Shown here: positions 12,636 to 22,002 of the stretch, in pieces
Layout: the number at the start of each line of letters is the position of its first letter
How positions within the stretch are numbered: the stretch's first letter is position 1
Assembly: GCA_027382625.1 (NCBI GenBank)
Contig: JAJKFJ010002294.1
Location: 1-41,003, forward strand
Direction of reading: 5' to 3'
DNA length: 41,003 nt
DNA from: Tetmemena sp. SeJ-2015
Lineage: Eukaryota > Ciliophora > Spirotrichea > Sporadotrichida > Oxytrichidae
Translations under genes and position numbers: made by a program
Notes under the pieces: generated by a model
Seen by the model: only the letters and a program-made list of their open reading frames with translations
What the model was told of the DNA's origin: nothing
Databases searched by the model: none

Positions 12636-13015
12636 TCAGGGGCTGCAGCATGGCGGCATTTGAAATAGCAGATCGACCCCCTGATCGGTATCTTGTTCTA
12701 TAGCTTGTCAAATATTTATCTTAATTTCTTCTATAATTAATTTCATAACACTCCTAACAGCAAATTTGTAGAGCGCATTGATCATCATATCATTCATCTT
12801 CATAAATTCTCGATTAGCTTAAAACTCTGGATCGATCGAACCCATACAAAGTAACAAAACTTGCAAGAATATAAATTTCTTCAAATTTTAAACTGAATCG
12901 AATGATGTAATAATTATTTAAATCTGAGAAACTTCAAATGCTATCGATATGTTTCAATCTAATTTATTATATAAATTAATTTCTTTTTCCATTAAATTCT
13001 CAGCTATAATATGCT
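12636..13015 (-). repeat. Small minus-strand repeat with 70-codon frame (copy c)
   Basis: The minus-strand head is ATTATAGCTGAGAATTTAATGG (about 12985-13010). From ATG 12845 the frame reads 'MGSIDPEFQANREFMKMNDM' ... 'RSVMKLIIEEIKINI', meets TGA at 12710-12708, then continues 'QAIEQDTDQGVDLLFQMP' to TGA 12638-12636. Similarity with copy b extends across the TGA, so the TGA is probably a late mutation in a longer ORF. The copy lies immediately before the beta-2 C-terminal piece. Confidence 0.45.
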
Positions 13016-13559
13016 TACTCAAGAAAGAGACACCTCATTTTTTATATTTATTTCTCAAAAGTTAAAGTGTAATTTTCTTAAATACAAGACGCTCCCTAGT
13101 ATTCAGGTAGCGAAGTCTACTCTTAGTTTTTCTTGCAAAACAAGTTTAAATTTGTGGAAAGTCTTTTCCTAACTTTCAAATACTCATATTTAAGAGATTT
13201 TAGAATGACAGATATTTTAGTTAAACAATTTGGCAACAAAGATATCAATCTAACTATAAATTTAGAGGAGTAGGTCTAAATTACTCAAATTTTAATAGAT
13301 TAAATGTTCCCTAAAAATTTTAAGGCAACATATTTCGTTATTAACGAACTTAAAAATATTTAAAAATTAAAATAAAAAATGTTAATAAATGCCTTTTTTA
13401 TATACTTTTTGAACATTAAGTCAAATAATTATTGTAATAATTTTTCTTATTTTTTATTTTTATGAAATTTAATGAAGATCATAATAAGTTAAATAATAAT
13501 GAAGTTAAAGTTGGCAGTTAAATTTTAAAGGACCAAATTTTTTCGTAACTTATTTAATT

Positions 13560-13830
13560 ATTTAATTCTGTTTATCTATTGTGAATGAAGAGATTTTGAT
13601 GTCACAAACTCTGAACCAAGAAACTAACTAAATTCACAACTTATGACCAGCTCGATACACAGACCTCCTTCTAAGAAGTTACAATTATCAAAATAGATTT
13701 AAATTTAATGCTTAATCGAATGATAATAAAAGCAACCCATTATCTCACACTTCAACTGTCACGGATTTATAATTTATTAATTTATTAATCTAATTCTCTT
13801 TTTAATTAAAAAATCAGCTATAATAAATAA
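13560..13830 (-). repeat. Weak copy of the small minus-strand repeat
   Basis: The minus-strand head ATTATAGCTGATTTTTTAATTAAAA (about 13805-13830) and a following CGTGACAGTTGAAGTG stretch resemble the other copies. No ORF is retained. Called on weak similarity by eye. Confidence 0.25.
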
Positions 13831-14239
13831 TTTTTTTTTATTTAATTTGATTTTTGCTTTATTTATGATTTAAGCAATAGTAAGCTAATTTGGATTATAA
13901 GTGAGAATTTATTGGGTATTGAATTAACCTGTAAATTAATTAGCATTAATCTAAAGCTTAGTAGCAGAGTAATCTCTAAAAGCGGAGTTTTATTTTATAA
14001 AATTAATTATAGATTGTTAATATATTAATTAGAAGGAAGATAAATTGTCATAATTTTAGTCAGTATAAATGACGAGAGAATGTGCAAATGCTTTCTTTTA
14101 ACCGAAATTATTCAAAATATCTAGAAAAAGATACTAAAATCTATTTTTATTGGCTATTGTATCAGGTGTGTATTCCAAGACCACCTAATAATTTATCAAC
14201 AAAAATATTACAACTTTTATTAAATATTTAACTTATTTC

Positions 14240-15522
14240 TTATTTAAATTAAATTAAAACTATATTGATGAAGATGATCCATAAAGTCCTGAACTCACGC
14301 GAAATAACATTCAAGCTTTGGAATAGTTTAATGAAACATATCAAAATAGAATTATTGAAAATAAAATTGTCAAATTGATATAGAATTAAATTTATAAAAA
14401 GATACAAATAAATTAAATTAATAAATGAGAAATCTCTACTGCAAGAAGTTAAGATATTTTTAAAATCCATCAGGTTTTTTGGATAGTCAATTAAATTATA
14501 ATTAATTTCCTCTTGAAAAATCTTCATAACTCTTTGCTCAGAGGAGAGATAAGATGTACGTAATATTTATATTAAATTAATATCAGTTCTTCAAGTTGAA
14601 TTTTGCTATAGTTAATTTCATAATATTTTTTAAATTTATTAAATAGATTTACTTTTAAATTCTTAAATTTAAAAAGAAAGTTTAACTGGCATGGATATAA
14701 TTAATTTTGATTTTACTTATTGATTATATCTTAATTATATATTATTTTCAGCTATATAATGCAAAGTCGATAAATAATATGAAACTAATTATAATATGCA
14801 CTTTGGTTTTATTCTTAAGAGATCTGAAAACTGGGAGGGGAATCTTTACATTCAGTAAGATTTAAAAAGGATTTATATATTAAAATATATGTTTTCTTTA
14901 GGACTAATTTCACAACTGAACCAAATTTTTAAGTAAATCTTAATCCTGGCTTCTATATAGAAAATCATTTTCTTTAGCAAGCTATTTTGTGCCATAAATT
15001 ATAGAAAAAATAAAAGATCTATTAGTTGATTTCTTTTGATTTGTCTGATACACTTTAATTAAATTATAGGGATAAAAATTAAAAATTTTAGCTGAATTTA
15101 ATTGAAACTGATAGTTTCGAAGGATATAGTATCGGATCTAAAATTCAATAAACATTTTAAAGAAATTTTATATCTATTTGGATGAGATAAAGCATAAAAG
15201 ACTCCTATAAATCCCTGTAGTGGATAAATTTTGTTATCGAAATATTTTATATCATAATTGTCATGCTCCTAAGACTTTTGCAAAATTAAAACTGCGGTCA
15301 AATAGAATAATCAGAAAATGTAATGAAATAATTCATAACAACAAATATAAGTAAAATTATAACTTTCTTAAGATTTCGGGCAAAGATTTGAGGCTGAATA
15401 CTGTTGATCTATAAAGAGAAAATCATCCCTTAAAATTGGAAGATAGATATTATTAATATATAATATTTTACTATTCTAAAAAGTCTCCCTCCTAAAAACT
15501 TTCTTTAGAATTTTTCAAATGA
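14240..15522 (+). pseudogene. Zeta-2: family member remnant, two or more frames
   Basis: The first part (to TGA 14426) contains 'ALEQFNETYQNRIIENKIVK', the counterpart of zeta-1. 'GFILKRSEN' near 14800 matches the zeta-1 'SFILQRFEN'. The next open piece (14828-15391) reads 'LHSVRFKKDLYIKIYVFF', 'NPGFYIENHFLQQ' and 'LISFDLSDTLQLNYRDK'. A third, overlapping frame (about 15190-15522) contains 'RLLQIPVVDKF' and 'FLKISGKDLRLNTVDLQ'. Membership of the later pieces in the family is inferred from position and LRR-like pattern. Not intact. Confidence 0.45.
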
Positions 15523-15730
15523 GGAAAGTGATAAATTTTCAGATGAGCTAAAAGTTTTTACATAATGATTGTAATCAGAGAAATTCTAATTAATTTTTGA
15601 AATTTATTATCATTATTTTTCTTTTATTCATTTCTTCCTTCTGTTTTTATAAAAAATATATTGTGAAAATCAAATTTATAAAAATATAAAAATTTGATTA
15701 AATTTATTAAAATTCCCATCACGGAATTAA
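15523..15730. other. Spacer left of the TIR element
   Basis: AT-rich with no gene. It does not contain the missing N-terminal part of gamma-1, so the element to the right is not a simple insertion into an otherwise complete gamma gene. Confidence 0.5.
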
Positions 15731-15833
15731 AATATTGAGCAAATCAATGAGTTAGTCAAAAATTAGAAATTGAAATATAAAACAGCGATTTAATTGATAA
15801 TTGCCTAAATTAAATTCGGGGTTTGATATCTGA
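15731..15833 (+). repeat. Left terminal inverted repeat
   Basis: Matches the reverse complement of 17466-17564 with scattered substitutions and a short gap near 15808-15815. The outermost part (AATATTGAGCAAATCA) is the best preserved. Confidence 0.8.
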
Positions 15834-15842
15834 TTTTCAAAA

Positions 15843-16439
15843 ATGGAAAATTATCTAAGCGCAGAGATTCAGAAATACTAGTCATTCAGCTCCATATTAT
15901 CGGAATCGAAGCTCCCCAAATGCGACTTGGACCCCTCAAACTTCTTTTAGAGCAGAGGATACGAGTTCATACTTGGCAGATCTGGGAAACAAGTTGCGCA
16001 TTTTCACGAATTTTTCAATGATCAAGGCGAATACTCCAACTCCCACCCTAAGGGGCTCTCTACCTGGCACATTGTTTTCAAGAGGAGGCAGGTTGGGCGC
16101 AATAAGGCAGGTCCAGTATTTGCATCTGCTTTCTTTATCGGAGAGCTCGCGAATGACTTAAACTGCTACATATTCCATATGGCAACCAGGATTGCCTTTC
16201 AAGGATAAGGCTTTGGAAAACTATTCCTGCAAGACGTAGAATAATTCATGCATTCGCAGTAGATGTACAGCCGCAGTAGCATGGCGCTTGTAGCTGGGCT
16301 GAATGAAGAGTCTGTACGAGCTGGGTTCTTCAGCAAGATGGGCTTCATTAATGACATCCCACTCAGGTACAGGGGCTTGGATTGGTTTGGCAGGAAAGTA
16401 ATATACAAGAGGATAGGAGACAACTTAGGGCAAAAGTGA
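15843..16439 (+). CDS. GNAT-family N-acetyltransferase, 198 aa
   Basis: ATG 15843 to TGA 16437-16439, with several TAA/TAG codons read as Gln. The GNAT core is recognisable. Beta-4 is 'YIFHMATRIAF' (109-119). It is followed by the acetyl-CoA pyrophosphate-binding signature Q-G-Q-G-F-G-K (120-126, motif A, consensus [QR]xxGx[GA]) and its helix 'LFLQDVEQFM'. Beta-5 and motif B follow as 'MALVAGLNEESVRAGFFSKM' then GF (147-168), with the typical N..S...FF...GF pattern. Expected activity is acetyl transfer from acetyl-CoA to an amine; the substrate cannot be told. Length is normal for a single-domain GNAT. Codon use is much richer in GC than the surrounding family genes, which suggests a different origin. 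It starts just inside the left TIR, so its promoter would lie in the repeat or outside it. Confidence 0.75.
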
Positions 16440-16464
16440 GAGAGAATTTTTAAGAATCAAGGAT

Positions 16465-16483
16465 CCTCGCCAATTCGCACCAA
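16465..16483 (+). repeat. Left arm of nested 19-bp perfect inverted repeat
   Basis: CCTCGCCAATTCGCACCAA is the exact reverse complement of 17058-17076. The two arms enclose 574 bases that hold most of the second reading frame. In AT-rich DNA, a 19-bp exact match of this GC content is not expected by chance. Confidence 0.85.
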
Positions 16484-16621
16484 TCTTAATCTGAGTTGGT
16501 CAAATCGTTAAAGAGTTAGAATACAGCTCCATGTTCGTAGTCATTCAAGCCCAAGCAAATATTGAGCCTCACACAAGGCAAAGCAGGACTTGGTTCTATC
16601 GTTAAGCATCAGGAGGAAAGT

Positions 16622-17310
16622 ATGTCAAGCAAAGTAGAGGAAGGAGGAGGTTAACAGAGCTCAGAGTAAGGTGGAGTCAAGATCACTGAGGAAAGATAAG
16701 CAGCAGGGAGAAGCAAGCCAAAACTCTAAGTGAAAAGATAGGCCACGGATATCATCTCTCGTTCAGTAAAGGTGGCGAAATTGATAAGCAAGACGCATGG
16801 AGTTATAGATAACTAACTCAAGAGGAAGGCTGTGAAAAGCAAAGGAGGCATTTTCAACAAGCATTGCAGTTTCATTGGTAGCTAGAAGAAGAAGCCCATA
16901 TCTGGAGATCATTGGGGTAGACACGTCTAGAAGCACTAGAATGCATTAGGAACGAAGGAGGACATTGAGTACAAGAGGTGCTACGGAGAGCATTGTGAAA
17001 TATGCTAAGAATGTAAGTACTCTAAAAAATAAAATAGGATTAAAGTTTTAGCATCTTTTGGTGCGAATTGGCGAGGTTTAAAATTTGTACTAAATTATCC
17101 AAACCTGATTCCAACATCGTAATAGATATATCTTATTGATCTTTTAAAACTTAGCTAATGCTGTCTTTAGAAATGAATGAGGGACAGAAGAAGAGGCATG
17201 GAAAGCACAAGCAGCTTAAGTGTGGAGAATGCCTCCTTAGCAAAACATCTGAGAGCTTTGTAAAGGGATCCTAACCTCAGATGTGCAAAAAGTGTTGGAA
17301 TAATTTGTGA
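16622..17310 (+). CDS. Cys/Lys-rich putative zinc-binding protein, possible intron
   Basis: ATG 16622 opens a frame to TGA 17174 (184 codons). A likely intron at 17013-17170 (GTAAGT ... CTTTAG, 158 bp, phase 1) would instead join it to a second exon ending at TGA 17308-17310. The N-terminal part is Lys/Gln-rich, for example 'VKVAKLISKTHGVIDNQLKR'. A Cys/His cluster follows ('CYGEHCEIC', preceded by HC and H..H residues), and exon 2 adds 'LKCGECLLSK' and 'MCKKCW', a CxxC...CxxC zinc-ribbon-like pair. The frame is also open upstream of the ATG, so the start is uncertain. Other frames are open too at 17200-17400, so this model is tentative. It could bind DNA or RNA; I recognise no named family. 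Confidence 0.4.
17058..17076 (-). repeat. Right arm of nested 19-bp inverted repeat
   Basis: TTGGTGCGAATTGGCGAGG pairs exactly with 16465-16483. It falls inside the proposed intron of the Cys-rich gene. Confidence 0.85.
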
Positions 17311-17465
17311 AGCTCGACGAAGAGCGATTGGAAATAAATGAAAGCCTCAATGAACAAGAAGGGAGGATGTATAGTCTTAGTGCAACGAGTGAGAGCTAAG
17401 TGTTCTTATATTATAAGCTACTAATTTTTAATAAAGTTACTCAAAATGTCGTTATGTATATTCAA

Positions 17466-17564
17466 CAGCAAGTATCAAACCCCAATTACGCAATTATTAA
17501 TTAAATGGCTGTTATATATTTCTATTTGTAATTTTTGACTAACTCACTGATTTGCTCAATATTA
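17466..17564 (-). repeat. Right terminal inverted repeat
   Basis: Reverse complement of the left repeat. It ends directly at the first recognisable gamma-1 codon, so the element boundary is sharp on this side. Confidence 0.8.
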
Positions 17565-18921
17565 TCATTTTCATATTGCTGATAAAGAATATTAAAAGAA
17601 AGACTAAATGAATTTTGATGATTCGTATTTCATACATCAATACAGAGAGTGATAAGTTAATTTCATAATGGATTTCATTAATTAAATTCCCTCTGAAATA
17701 GTTGAGCAAAAAAGAATCACATTAGAGTTCCTTATAATCAAAAATTAAAATAATTTCGAAATAGGCTTTAGAAAAATAAAAATATACAGATATTAAGAAA
17801 ACTTAAATTTAAGATACTAAGTGCGTCTTAAAGATATCTGCTTTTATAATTAAATCTTTAAAAGATGTCCAAAGTTGCACATAATATATTTTCTAGGTTA
17901 ACTTAACGCCTTTCAATTTAAAAATTTTGAAGTTGGCAATAAATTAAATTAAAATAGCTAAATATAGTAAATAGAGTATAAAAAGTTAGAGCTTAGGAGT
18001 TTCAATGATTTTATAAAAATGGATTCGATTCACAAATACATGAAGCTTTCAGGAGATAAGTTTGTTTGCATTATAAATAATCCCATCAATGATGATAGAA
18101 TCCTCATTAATGAATATTTCCCTGAAGTAAGGAGATTTTATTTAAAAAATGTTTTTTCTCCACTTCTTATTTCATTCAAACCTGAATAAGAAAATCAACT
18201 GAATCCAACTTTATCAACAAATAAATAAAAAATATTGAATAATTACTTGAGATTACTGAATTAAATAGATTTTTCAAACTTGCAGATTCTAGATCTAGCT
18301 ATTTAGCCTTAAATTATTAAAACCCCTGAATTAAAAGAACTTTTAATTAAAAAGTTTGAAAAAAGAGAGTTAAATATTTGCTTTAAAATAATACATTCAA
18401 TTAGAATTGAAGAATCAGTCAAGTTCTATTTTTACCCTAACAACTTCCATGTATAATATAAAACTTATAAAATAACATTCGATGCTCTTGAAGAATGTAA
18501 TTTAATACCTTGCTCTATTGAAATAAACTCACTAGAAGCAATTTAAGAAATGAAGAACAGTCTAAATTACATTAAGGAATTTTCAGAATTAATTGATATA
18601 AATGAAATTCAGAATTCTGGGTATCCTGAATTCTGTCTCAAAATAAAATAACTTCAAAGATTAGAAAATGATGATGATGAAAAATAACCCAAATTAAGAT
18701 TTATTACGTATGAGATTACTGAAATAAAAAAAAAATTTAAATTAAAAATATTGATTAAAATAAGAATTTTATATAAAATTATATCTTTCTTAAATTTAAT
18801 AAAAGCTACTTCATATTCTTTAAATGAGAATTATAAGGGAAGAAATTTGTTAATTCATTCTACTTTAATTTTATAGTAATCTTCATAAATTAAAATTAGA
18901 GTAAAAGAAATAAAAAAATGA
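17563..18921 (+). pseudogene. Gamma-1: family member lacking its N-terminus
   Basis: Aligns colinearly with gamma-2 from 'FHIADKE' onward; the first ~85 residues (F-box-like part) are absent, replaced by the TIR element. One in-frame TGA lies at 17650-17652, where gamma-2 has Arg (AGA). The rest is open: 'KLHIIYFLGQLNAFQFKNFE', 'MDSIHKYMKLSG', 'ILINEYFPEVRRFYLK', 'FSNLQILDLAIQP', 'LLIKKFEKRELNICFKI', 'FYFYPNNFHVQY'. Gamma-2 stops at the position equivalent to about 18710; a one-base difference lets this copy read on to 18919-18921. Probable pseudogene, possibly recently inactivated. Confidence 0.7.
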
Positions 18922-19450
18922 AATGGGTATATGCGATACCAAAGTTTAATGTGAATCTAGTAAAGCAAAAAAGAAAAATAGCTGTTCTAATGCAAAATTT
19001 AGATATATTTTTAGTTTTATATACCACATTCTCTAGAATATATCATTTTCTCTGAGGAATTAAGATTTAATTAAATTGAATAAAATTTGCAATATTTATA
19101 TTGATATATTAAATTTAAATGGCATTTCATAAAGAATTTAAATTGTAAAATTATTATAATAAGTATTGTAAGAATTAAAAGCTCATATTTAATTACTTTA
19201 ATGCGTCTAATTGGATTCTTTTAGTAAAACTGAGTAAAATATTCTAAAAGTTAGAATGAAATTAAATATAACTACAATAGTATTATTTTAAGCATTATTT
19301 TAAACTAATTATTGAAGCTAAAATTATTTTATGTAAACAAATATTCTCTCAAGTTTTTTATGGATTAAAGTATTATTATTAAATAACAATAGGTTTATCT
19401 AAAATAAAACTATAATGAATATTTATTTTTCTAATTACTTATATAAAATA
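18922..19450. other. Intergenic, gamma-1 to delta-1
   Basis: Very AT-rich with no gene or recognisable repeat. The corresponding spacer between gamma-2 and delta-2 is about twice as long. Confidence 0.5.
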
Positions 19451-19487
19451 AATTTCTAAATCGTATCAAATAATAACAATAAAGAGG
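19451..19487 (+). promoter_or_regulatory. Conserved leader of delta-1
   Basis: AATTTCTAAATCGTATCAA.TAATAA.AATAAAGAG is shared nearly unchanged with 29429-29465, immediately before the start codon of delta-2. It is either a conserved 5' leader or simply recent duplication. Confidence 0.4.
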
Positions 19488-20888
19488 ATGGAATAAAAAT
19501 TAAAATTGTATAAATATCTGAAATTACAAATTTACAGTTTCCTAAGTGCATCTAAAAACTATCACTAAATTTCAAACCTCTCAAAAGCAGAAAGACAAAA
19601 TCTTCAAGAATTATAAAAGTTCATAACCAGTGGAGAATATCATCTCCATATAAAAATGCTTAAATTTTAAGAATAAATGGTAACAAGACCTTAGGATTCT
19701 TTGATTTGGACTTTAATGGATTCTTATTATTTAACCATTACAGATAAATCTTTCAAAAAGAAAGAATTTAAAAGCTTTGATGACCCCTACTACTTCCATC
19801 TTCATAGAGAAAGCCAAGTAGATTATGTCCTTGATTTTATGAACTAAATTCCAACAGACTTGGTAGAATAGAAATCCATCACTATCAGAATCGCTTAGAA
19901 GAATGAAGGTTAGAAATTTGGTGTAATTTTTTAAGATTTAAAAATACAAAAAGCCGACATACCTAATCTCAGATATCAAGTTTCTCTTGATATAATACAA
20001 TTTTAAAAGGAGCTCTTTTAAAACTGCTAGGTACTTCATATTATATACTTTCTAGTCCAGTTAAATGCATTTTAGTTTAAAGGATTTGAAATAGGAAAAA
20101 GATATTCATAATATTATCAAGTCTAATAAATTCAATACAACAAACTGATCTTATAAAACTTTGTGGACTTCATTAAAATGGATGCAATTTACAAATACAT
20201 GAAGCTCGCAAATAGCACATATTTGGAGATAAGAAATCACAAATTAGAAGATTAATTGCTGATAGATGAGTATTTCCCAGATTTAAAGGTCTTTAAATTG
20301 AAGAAATCGTTTGAAAAATCTCGATTCACTTTCACAACTGAATCTAAATATTTGTAATTTATGTCAGGGTTTCATGAGTTTTCCAAAGGTATAAGACTTG
20401 TAAAGCAAATCCAATTTTAAAATCTGAAAGAACTCTATCTAAACATTAGCATAATAGAAATAATGAGTTCTAATTTTAAAGAAGCCTTAATCAATAAGTT
20501 TGAGGGCAGAAAACTTAAGCTTTGTTTGCGTATAGAATATAGACTAAGAATAGAAGATGTGATCTAGTATTGTTTTTATCCTAATAACTTTTAAGTTTAC
20601 CTTGTAAGTGCGATAATTACATTTGACGAGTTCGTGCAAGATACAGGTTAGATTCAGACTTATTCTTTCTTTCAAGACTCGCAACTCAAATTAGAGGAGT
20701 TTAAGAATAGCTAAAAGTACGTTCAGAAATATTTAGGACTCATTGAATTTGAGCAGGTCAATGAGCTATGTAAAGATATTGGAATAGTACCTTAATTCTC
20801 TCTTTTAGTTAGAAAATTGGGAGCACAGAATGAAGAATCAAGCAATTATTAAGAAATTTGTGTCTCATAAATTAAGGAAGATAATTGA
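19488..20888 (+). CDS. Delta-1: intact family protein, 466 aa (F-box-like, LRR-like)
   Basis: ATG 19488 to TGA 20886-20888 is open for 467 codons with many TAA/TAG (Gln) and no TGA; this is the best complete member in the window. N-terminal F-box-like motif: 'LQIYSFLSASKNYHQISNLS' then KAERQNL. Next come 'DSLIWTLMDSYYL', 'QVDYVLDFMNQIPTDLVEQK', 'VLHIIYFLVQLNAFQFKGFE', 'MDAIYKYMKLAN', 'LLIDEYFPDLKVFKLKK', LRR-like 'IQFQNLKELYLNI', 'ALINKFEGRKLKLCL', 'YCFYPNNFQVYLV', and a tail with 'DIGIVPQFSLLVRKLGAQ'. No signal peptide or membrane segment is seen. The F-box role (SCF adaptor) is a family-level guess; the function is unknown. The upstream in-frame region lacks another conserved Met. Being the only uninterrupted copy, it is the likeliest functional gene of the array. 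Confidence 0.8.
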
Positions 20889-21870
20889 TAAGGAGTAAAA
20901 ATAATCAACATATATACTTAAATTATAAGATTTTATATATTTTAATAGATTTCATTATTAATATATTCCTTTCAGCCTATTTTTCTAAACTTTTCAGTTT
21001 CCTACTTCTGTAAATCCTGGACGAACGAGGACTAAGTTCTTGTATTAAATAGTAAAAGTTAGTACTGTAAAGGCTTCATATCTCCCAAGTATTTATGGAC
21101 AAATTACTAAATCTGTAAAATGTTTTGAAATCTGCTTTAGCCCATAAAGAGTAAAAAAGAGAGTAAGAGCTGTCTTTCTAGCTAGTAGTGCAAAATCGAG
21201 GGTGAACGAATAATATTATAGTTTCAGATTTATAAAGTGTATATCAAAATTGAAATAAAATTCCCATATTATTTTTCAAGATAAATATTTTAATAGATAT
21301 TAATAGTCATAAAATAGATAATATATGTTTTTTTATCAATAATGGTTATGGCCAGAACAAAAACATATATTTATATTAAAAACAAAAGAGAGGTTGAAGA
21401 TGGGAAGAAGAATCTATTTAAATCTAAAGCAATTAAATTTTAGCAAAATTTAAGAGATAATTTCAAGTAAAATATGATAGATTGGTGATAAATTATAAAG
21501 ATTAAATAATTTATAGCGCCAATATTTTTTGCAAAACATTTTTAAAACTACTCATAAGATTTTTAAAAGCTGTATTCAATTAATAATTATTTTATCTCAA
21601 TGATTAGAAACTATTTGTCAATATCTCTAAGAACTTTGTTCACCCTAAATAGAGGAATATTATTTATATATCAATTCCTCAAAGGCGGCTTAAACATAAA
21701 ATATTTGAATTTACTGCTAATAACATCAATCTTTAGGTGAGCACGCATAATTTGCATTAATCAATCACGCCAATTAATTGAAAAATTGTATTGAATTTCA
21801 AATTATTACTCTTAATTTATTATATTATTAATAATTTAATATTAAAAAAATATTTTACGTATTTCTCAAG
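20889..21870. other. Intergenic, delta-1 to epsilon-1
   Basis: Mostly AT-rich. A less AT-rich patch at 20972-21240 is open on the minus strand for about 85 codons ('LQYQLLLFNTRTQSSFVQ' and similar) ending at TGA 20974-20972, with a possible Met at 21145. There is no second copy to support it, so I do not call a gene. Confidence 0.35.
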
Positions 21871-21872
21871 AA

Positions 21873-21950
21873 GTAATTTTTTAATTTAACTTAATTCAAA
21901 TCTTATTTTATTGCCTAAATATAATCAAAATAATATTTAAATATTCAAGC
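21873..21950 (+). promoter_or_regulatory. Conserved upstream block of epsilon-1
   Basis: About 78 bp containing AATTTAACTTAATTCAAATC and AATATAATCAAAATAATATT, nearly identical to 24823-24901, and placed at the same distance (about 50 bp) from the start codon of each gene. The last part (TTTAAATATTCAAGC) also precedes epsilon-3 (about 31645-31661). Candidate promoter region, or merely recent duplication. Confidence 0.45.
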
Positions 21951-22002
21951 ATACAATTTAACTTATAAATATATAATTGCAAAACATTATTTTATAACAG
22001 TA

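Larger units (their letters stand above)
9454..13465 (+). pseudogene. Beta-2: family member with large internal insertion
   Basis: ATG 9454 opens a 182-codon piece to TGA 10000-10002: 'MWSLKQSISSNLRLEIYQYL', 'VSNLARAERNLVFSHADL', 'YKKDSLIFMIADSYHF', 'RIDYIINFMNQIP'. After a decayed stretch, the middle piece (10421-10615) contains 'LYDLRDFEENELHLIYFVQR'. The C-terminal piece (13088-13465) contains 'YLRDFRMTDILVKQFGNKDI' and 'MFPKNFKATYFV'. Between them lie about 2.4 kb not found in beta-1: a GC-richer island and two minus-strand repeats. TGA stops, frame changes and the insertion indicate a pseudogene, unless the insert is removed as an internal eliminated sequence. Confidence 0.65.
15731..17564 (+). 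mobile_element. TIR-bounded 1.83-kb GC-rich element with acetyltransferase
   Basis: Bounded by roughly 100-bp imperfect inverted repeats (15731-15833 and 17466-17564) that share, reading inward, AATATTGAGCAAATCA.TGAG, TTAGTCAAAAATTA, AACAGC.ATTTAATT and GGGGTTTGATA. The interior has visibly higher GC than the flanks. It carries two + strand reading frames: a GNAT acetyltransferase starting ten bases inside the left repeat, and a Cys/Lys-rich protein. I see no transposase, so it is either non-autonomous or a novel type. The right end abuts the truncated gamma-1 gene. Target-site duplication could not be resolved. Confidence 0.65.

Noticed and set aside
15973..16161. 62-codon + strand ORF
   Set aside because: Out-of-frame overlap with the GNAT frame, which stays open through the same stretch and carries the motifs.
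16199..16423. 74-codon minus-strand ORF
   Set aside because: Antisense shadow of the GNAT gene, which has recognisable motifs on the + strand.
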